A DNA stretch of 64,000 nt from assembly GCA_022747635.1 (NCBI GenBank), contig JAKTNV010000007.1, forward strand, positions 5,280,905-5,344,904, read 5' to 3'. Shown here piece by piece: positions 57,889-64,000 of this stretch (position 1 is the first letter of the stretch; every line of letters begins with the position of its first letter). The notes under the pieces are model-generated. The model saw only the letters and a list, made by a program, of their open reading frames with translations. It did not search any database and was not told the origin of the DNA. Position numbers and translations under genes: made by a program. This DNA comes from Hetaerina americana. Lineage: Eukaryota; Arthropoda; Insecta; Odonata; Calopterygidae.

Positions 57889-58260
57889 ACATCTACATCT
57901 ATTTAATACCCCGCAAGCCGCCGCAAGGGCGTGTGGCGGGGGGTGTTAGGACACCACCCGTAATTTAGAAAAGAAATAGAAAAAAAAACCGTATCCAATA
58001 ACCACAAAATCATATATCCAAAACAAAAAAAAACCTTGGCATACATTCATGCATGAACACTTACACCCCACACACACGCAAACACTCAATCTACATCTTA
58101 CATGCACATGCACCTGAAAGTATACCTACAGCTTTGCAGTGTTTAACTTTGCTCCGACTTGTAAATTCAATGTTTTCAATATTTCTAAAGTTACTTCGGT
58201 TTCTTACTATTATGATTTCTGATTGTTCGGGGAAAGAATGAGTATTTGCACCGATCTGTC
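57889..58260 (+). mobile_element. Foldback-type repeat F, copy 2, inserted in the mariner relic
   Basis: Begins CTACATCTACATCTATTTAA, then CCCCGCAAGCCGCCGCAAGG and 'GTGGCGGGGGGTGTTAGG', the same core as 37300-37365 in reverse. The right limit is unclear. It separates the N-terminal and HTH parts of the surrounding mariner relic; TGACG occurs close to both junctions. Confidence 0.65.
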
Positions 58261-58520
58261 CTGGAATCTATCTCCCTTAGTTTATCTTTGTGGTCTGACG
58301 TCCAGGGTGTTCTAGTCATCAACCTCCTCTCACCCTCCTGGAACATCTTATGCCTATGGGAAACCAATCCTTAGGACATTGCTTCCTCTCCGTGAGCATC
58401 CTTGACCATGTTCATGGGCTCCAGATCCAATTATTTCAGCCTAACGCAAAAATTTAGTGAATGTCATGGCTCCATGGAATGTGGCCGCATGACTTAGTGA
58501 TGCAACCCTCAAAGTTTACT
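58261..58520 (-). pseudogene. mariner relic, N-terminal part
   Basis: On the minus strand 'MVKDAHGEEAMS' followed by 'HKMFQEGERR' fits the N-terminal helix region that precedes the block at 57850-57888. Decayed; limits approximate. Confidence 0.55.
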
Positions 58521-58757
58521 TATTTTTAAGACTGACCCTCGAGCTCCTGTCATTCATTACCTTACATTTAATTTGTGCATACCGTCTCTGCAATGGTTTG
58601 AACTAATTTTTAAAGAGACCCAGAAATTGTTTTGTTCAACACATTCTCGACTCCTCAATCGAAAATTTTAAAATATGCCTTTCCGAATGTGTGAAATGGG
58701 TTCATTTGTGTTTGCCATTGTTCCCACGGAGAATAATCGAGATTTGAATGATTTCAG

Positions 58758-59112
58758 GCGTGCGTTTGCGCACTCGACGGCTCTGAAACTACACGTCCGA
58801 AGGCACACCGGGGAGAAACCTTTCAAGTGTCTCATTTGCGCTGCATCATTTGCGCAGTTGCCTCACTTGAAGAAGCATATGCGGTGCATCCACAAGTCGG
58901 ACAAGCCCTACCTCTGCCCGGCCGGCTGCGGCCGCTTCTTCAAGACAAAGAATGAGCTGGAGGCTCACCAGGAAAAAGACAAGTGCGTGAAGAGGGAAGA
59001 GGCCGGCACGGAGCAGGCACTGGACTACAAGGGGGAGCCTGGGGAAGATGGGGATGATGCCCTGAGTAGCATGGATGTTAACACATTGGTAGAAGGTGTT
59101 ATTGAGAACAAG
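58758..59112 (+). CDS. C2H2 zinc-finger protein, exon 4 (fingers 9-11 and acidic tail)
   Basis: After acceptor GATTTCAG the exon completes finger 9 (RAFAHSTALKLHVRRH). It then encodes finger 10 (CLICAASF...HMRCIH) and an atypical finger 11 (CPAGCGRFF...HQEKDKC: Cys spacing of three and a Cys in place of the last His). An acidic tail follows ('EEAGTEQALDYKGEPGEDGD'). It ends in phase 0 at AAG before GTATGC. No stop occurs before the donor; if the intron were retained the frame would close at 59337. The next exon was not found, so the C-terminus is unknown. The four exons give 356 residues. Confidence 0.92.
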
Positions 59113-62100
59113 GTATGCTCTTTGCTTTTGCTGTTGTTTACTGAGATGTATGAATTTTTCAGTCAATTTGTTGGCAGTGATTCCCAAACTGGAAGAGAAA
59201 CAGTGAGAAGTTTTTGGGTAATCGACTGCCAAACTGAGCGATTGGAGGTATTTTATTTTCCTTGCGCAATTCATGACCGCAGCAGTGTAAATCATCATCA
59301 CATGCAATGGTGTGGTGGCTTCCTGGGTAAGATGTAGATAAACAGGCAGATGTATCCTGTTTTACATAGCCTGCTCAAATTGAATTGGAAAATTTCTTTC
59401 AGGGACATTAAAATATGTGAAATGAGGAAGCGTCAAATATAAGAAACATATTTTTAAAATTTTTCATGTCCTTGAGATGTGTTTCCACCTTCATTCCCTA
59501 ATTATGCAAATACTCCCCCAACGAAAAATCTGTGTATTTTTTAAGGAACTAGAAAATGCCAGGAATGCTGTCCACTTATTTTTCAATGCACGACAAAATG
59601 CTGATAAGGATAAATTATTAAACAGCTCTAAGCCTAAGCATTTAATGCTAAGTTTTGAATGCCCCCTTGGGTGGTTGAATGTAGACAACACGGCCGTCAA
59701 GAGTAGACCAGAATCCCAGCATACGACCTGTGCAACTCTCGGTGAAGGCCAATAAGAGGCCTCTCTCATGCCTTGCTTTCACGGCAAGGGGGCCGGTGAC
59801 CAACCCCTTCCCCAACTCTTCCTTGGGTGCCCCCAAGGGGAGGAGGGCCAATGGAAGCAAAAATGATCTGGAAGTGAGCCCTTTTGATTCCGAGGAAGAA
59901 TAGAGTAATTGGGCATTGCAGCAAAAGGATTAGATGGCAAAGATTAATGATGGTCTTGCACTTTAATGAAATGCACTTCAAACAATTAATTTTGATTTTA
60001 AGGGCTTGAGTTTATAATTGGCATTATGTGAATTATAGTAGCTTGAAATGAAGTTCGTTTATTGTCATGGCACTTTTAACTGTGACCTTACCGAGAGTGA
60101 CCACTATATTTCATTAAATTGGGTTGAAGCTTTCGGATAAGGTGAGGTGAACTCTCTGAAATTACGCCAATGAACTCGTGATGAACTTGTTGGCTGGGTA
60201 CTCAGTTTTTTGGAGAAATATTCCTATAATATCAGAATTTAATCAAGCAAAATTTGAATTGATCAATTAAGGAAAGACTGTATGCTTGTTGAGATAACAT
60301 TAATTTGCTTGGGATCCTAGTTTATATGTTTTATACCAAGGTTTATATGTTTCATGCCATGATTGTGGCATCATGTAACCTGCAGTTAGCACATCGAGGG
60401 CTGCATATATTTTAAGAACGGCATCCTTTACAAGGTCAGAGGAAGATCAGGCTTCTAGTCAGCTGAGGGAAAATGAAGTGACTTTTCACCAATGCCTCAC
60501 AATCATGCATTCATCTTTGTTCCATCATATCATTATAATACTTACATCTTTTATTCGTCCTGTTCATAATTCTTGCATTTTTCTCGTATTCTCTATACAC
60601 CCAACTAGAGTGAACAATTAAAATTGTATGCGTTGCGAAATGCTCGAGCCCTTTTTAATGTCATTTTTTGGCCACAGCCAACAATGTTCAAGTTTTTCCA
60701 AGTTTATAAAGAGACCACAAAGTGCGAGTGATCTTTTTTGTCAGGGCATCCATAAGGGCTCTCCCTTTGAAGTTCTTAAAGGAGGGGAAGGGAGAGAGCA
60801 CTTAGCTGACTTAGTCTTGAGTTCCGCACCCTCCTGTCACTTGTGTCAGACGATTAATGGTCAAACACATGTCATCTTGCCAGAAGGACACAGGGGAGAG
60901 GATTTTGTGCGTATTCCTGGTAGCGCATGAAGTGAAGAGCCCGTAATTGTAGTTTGGTGGTCCTTGGGTGTTTAGGGCACTCCAGTGATCATGTCATACG
61001 TAATGCACTCAAAACTTGATCAAGTTAACTGTCTCCAGAGAGGTAGCTGCCCCTTGTTAAAAATCGCCTGTGAAATGCTGCTTGTAAACTTCTCTAGTGC
61101 TGACCACTGGAGCAAGGGGTGGCCAAGGCCAGCTTGTGTGCGTCAAATTAAGGGGCATATTGTGTAATGATGATATTTTGGTGATTTCAGGAAAAGTGTG
61201 GGATGACTATTATGGAACCCACAAGCTATGTGTTGCCCTAGTGTTAAGATGCACAGGAAATTTTACATTTTTAAACTATAGAATATCATAATACCTTAAC
61301 TTGTGGCATGTTTCCATTCTCATAATCACCACTGAATTCACTGCAAAGTTTTGCCTATTTTCATATAAGTATAAATTTATACTGGCGAGGTCTTGTTCCT
61401 TTAAAAGTTATGATTAATGTATCAGTTTGCAGTTTATAACTGTTTGCATGAACTGTTTTGATCTGAATCTAAGATGGTGCAGATTAACCTTTTGGTTTCT
61501 CGGGCGTGTTGGTTAGGAAAACATCTTTTTGTACTTAAGAAGGGTAAAGAAAGTATGCAGAAAGTTTTTATGAAGAAATCAATGTGTTTTATGGACGAGT
61601 GTGGTACAAACTGCTGCTAATGGTGCACCATGACCGCTCCAAAAGCTGGGAAATGACTTCAACCCTGGAACTGGACCTCCTCAATTTTAATTTATATATT
61701 TCATAAGTACATTTCAATTTGGAAATTAGTTGTGAATCATTAAATAATAAAGTGTTTCTTTTAAACCACACAAAAGGGTGAAATTATCAGGTTCATTTAT
61801 GGAATTGGGTAGTGGAATGTGAAGGCTCTGTTTATATTTGATTAGAGAATGCCTAATTCCACCTTGGCCCCGGGTAGCATGCACACTCACGGAAACACTT
61901 ACAGATGACTTGGGAAAGAGCGCCTCCTTCTCAAAGGTGATGGCTTCGAGGGGCTGGAGCCATCACTTGTTCTTCCATGAGGAAACATGTGAGGCAAGAC
62001 ATGCAGGGGGATGCAGAGGACAAGTTCAACATATTCCGCTGCATATTCCACTTTGCATGACTGCCGTAGGATCAGGGCCGGTTGACCAGAATGAAGGGAG

Positions 62101-63681
62101 GAATGATTGAAAGGATCAGCACCAGGGGTCAAGACCAAGGAAAGGGAAGCTCCTGAGTATTGGGGTGAATGGCAGAGACCTCTGTCCTTGTTAATATTGT
62201 TGAGAATCACTATCTTCTGCAAAAAGGCTCACTGGGAATTTATCCAAGTGTTATGCTAAAGAAGGATGAAAAAGTCTCCAGTTTCCTTCTTCAAGTTTCT
62301 CAAATGTTGATGCAAATGCTATTTACATAGATATTTGCTGTAGCCACAGTTCCTTGCTGCAACAATTTCAAATGGCATTATAGTTTTCGCATATTTATGT
62401 AATAGGAGAGTAATTTAATACTAGTCAAAAGTTGAAATGAATCATGAAAAGCTGAAAATGAGAATGACATCTCCGTTTCTGTGCTGCAAAGTGTCACCTG
62501 AACAGTTTCCTCCCCTACAAATAAATGTTGTGGGCTGAAGTGTTGATGTGGATATTTTGTGAAAAGCTGGGTGAGTCGCAATTTGGCCCCTCGTTCAGTC
62601 ATCGGTTCAATTCAAGGACCTACCACAAGTTCTCTGCTGTGATTACCTCGGAGAGGAGGTGTGGTGGCTCTATATAGTGGTAATACTCCATCGTCCCATT
62701 TTGTGTGAAGAATGTCACCTTGGAGGAGTACTTAATAATAATAATAATAATAAACGATGAGAGTTGAGAGAGATTCCAGGCATCATGCTACTTCTGGCCA
62801 ATATGATTTTTGTTATTATCTGGGTGGGATTAAGTTAGAATGCAGTGTCATTGCACATTGGTTTGCATTGCGACATTGATTTTCCTAGGGTTCGAAATGA
62901 AGTCCGATGGTAATTTTTGACCCCTTGCAACTCAAGTCTTATATTCAGACCAATACAGTGCATTCGACTTGATCAGTGGCTGTTTGTATTTGGTAATTGT
63001 GTGCTTCAATTGAACCATGTGTCTTATTGTTATGTTTGTTAAGCTTTGTGTTCGTCTGAATTGCTTTCAAGTTTATTGACGTAAAAGTTGGAATTTTAAG
63101 ATTTTAAAATTCAATTACTGCCATTTCCTTTTTCCATATTTCATTGCAATAAAAACATATTATATGATTTTTTTTGGTGATGTAATGTCACAGGAAGCAA
63201 AGATGTGTTCTCCAAGCACAGTAATTTTGTCATAAATTTCAGTGTGCAGTTAATGAAAAATGGTCTTGAAATACAGTTGACTTCTTGTAATATTTATGCT
63301 CACGAGTCCGCAGTTTGGAAGTGTGCCAATTCTGAAATCATCTTTACCCCAAAACAATGAAGAGATGTGTTTGTGCAGTGCTGATAAAATTCAAAATCCT
63401 TGAGCATTCACGATGGTTTGCAGCAATTTAAAGTATTTTGAATGCCAATACAGTGGTACAATTTGTGTCAAACTGTTCATGGGAAATAACTATATTTATG
63501 TGAAGGAATTTTACCGGTGGAAATTCATTTATTTTATTCCACAAGCAAATCTCTCCTCCCTTTTAACAAAGTAAAGTTGAAAACGAGCCAGGTTATTTCA
63601 ATGAGAAAGTTAATTTTTATATAGCATGGAAAAAATATTTAAATATATAATATTGTTTGATGGGACAAAAAGTGGTAATAG
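59113..63681. other. Downstream part of the zinc-finger gene (intron and/or 3' UTR), no further exon recognised
   Basis: Mostly CpG-poor sequence. A GC-richer patch at 59650-59860 contains the inverted words CCTTGGG and CCCAAGG around 59822-59840. A (TAA)n tract lies at 62733-62754. Several open frames (59477-59755, 60628-60930, 61838-62110) lack domain or splice support and were not called. Confidence 0.4.
62733..62754. repeat. (TAA)n microsatellite
   Basis: About seven TAA units. Confidence 0.95.
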
Positions 63682-63990
63682 TAGATTAAGGGAAGATGGC
63701 CGACAGCAGGGATCATTTGCGCCAATAGAGATGTTGAGGGAAAGGAGGAAGGGTGAAGAGAGAAACCCGGCGTAGGCATTTGCCTACTCTTAACAAAAGG
63801 CGCCAAGGGGTCTGCAGTTTGATGTCTCAGCCAACGAATTGATGCTCACTTAATGTGCTTTCCATGAAGCACCTCAAGTAGGGATCAGGATACCACTGAA
63901 AAAAATGTGCCACCTCCTGGATTCAAACCTGGGCCCTCAGGGTGGGAAGGCATTACATTAGCCACTGCACATTCCTGAGCCCCCAGACAA
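63682..63990 (-). mobile_element. tRNA-derived SINE, family C, copy 3
   Basis: Minus-strand copy with 'GGCGCCAAGGGGTCTGCAG', 'CACCTCAAGTAGGGATCAGG' and a head with box B complement 'GGATTCAAACCTGGGCCC'. It reaches almost to the window end. Diverged mainly at CpG sites compared with 41121-41430. Confidence 0.88.
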
Positions 63991-64000
63991 AACAATTATC

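Noticed and set aside
61838..62222. Overlapping frames on both strands after the zinc-finger gene
   Set aside because: No domain, no matching splice sites in the needed phase, and both strands open equally, as expected by chance in mixed composition.

Overview
The window looks like nuclear DNA of an arthropod, most likely an insect with a large, repeat-rich genome. The reasons are spliced genes with GT/AG introns of several kb, mariner transposons with TA target sites, Penelope-like retroelements (PLEs), a Helitron, LINE fragments, several tRNA-derived SINE families and long (TA)n tracts. The species cannot be read from the sequence. No prokaryotic gene organisation is present.

Two host genes are supported, both on the + strand. 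The first (4.1-19.0 kb, 5' end outside the window) is an RNF144A/B-type RING-IBR-RING E3 ubiquitin ligase. Three exons with matching phases encode the last residues of RING1, the IBR, the catalytic RING2 and a C-terminal membrane anchor. The second (45.9-59.1 kb, 3' end not found) is a C2H2 zinc-finger protein. Its four exons join in frame into eleven fingers followed by an acidic tail.

The introns of the RNF144 gene hold a LINE fragment (2.0-2.7 kb), a SINE with (TA)n tracts (5.5-6.6 kb), a complete but dead mariner (8.02-9.32 kb), a second LINE copy (9.87-13.5 kb) split by a nested PLE (11.2-12.8 kb), another mariner relic (14.4-15.2 kb) and a PLE-like inverted repeat (15.3-15.7 kb). The 24 kb between the genes (about 21.2-45.4 kb) is clearly richer in CpG. 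It is largely a nest of mobile elements: a deleted mariner carrying a SINE, a Helitron carrying a LINE end and a SINE, a fairly young PLE with 290-bp inverted arms, a 209-bp palindrome, a foldback element and SINEs. No host gene was recognised there. The zinc-finger gene has large, mostly unique introns with few repeats.

The best leads are: hammerhead-ribozyme-like folds in both inverted arms of the 11-13 kb PLE; inverted terminal arms at four separate PLE-like loci, one of them a nearly loop-free palindrome; a CpG step marking the limits of both genes; a SINE family always lying inside (TA)n DNA; and a possible alternative last exon of the RNF144 gene that would remove its membrane anchor.
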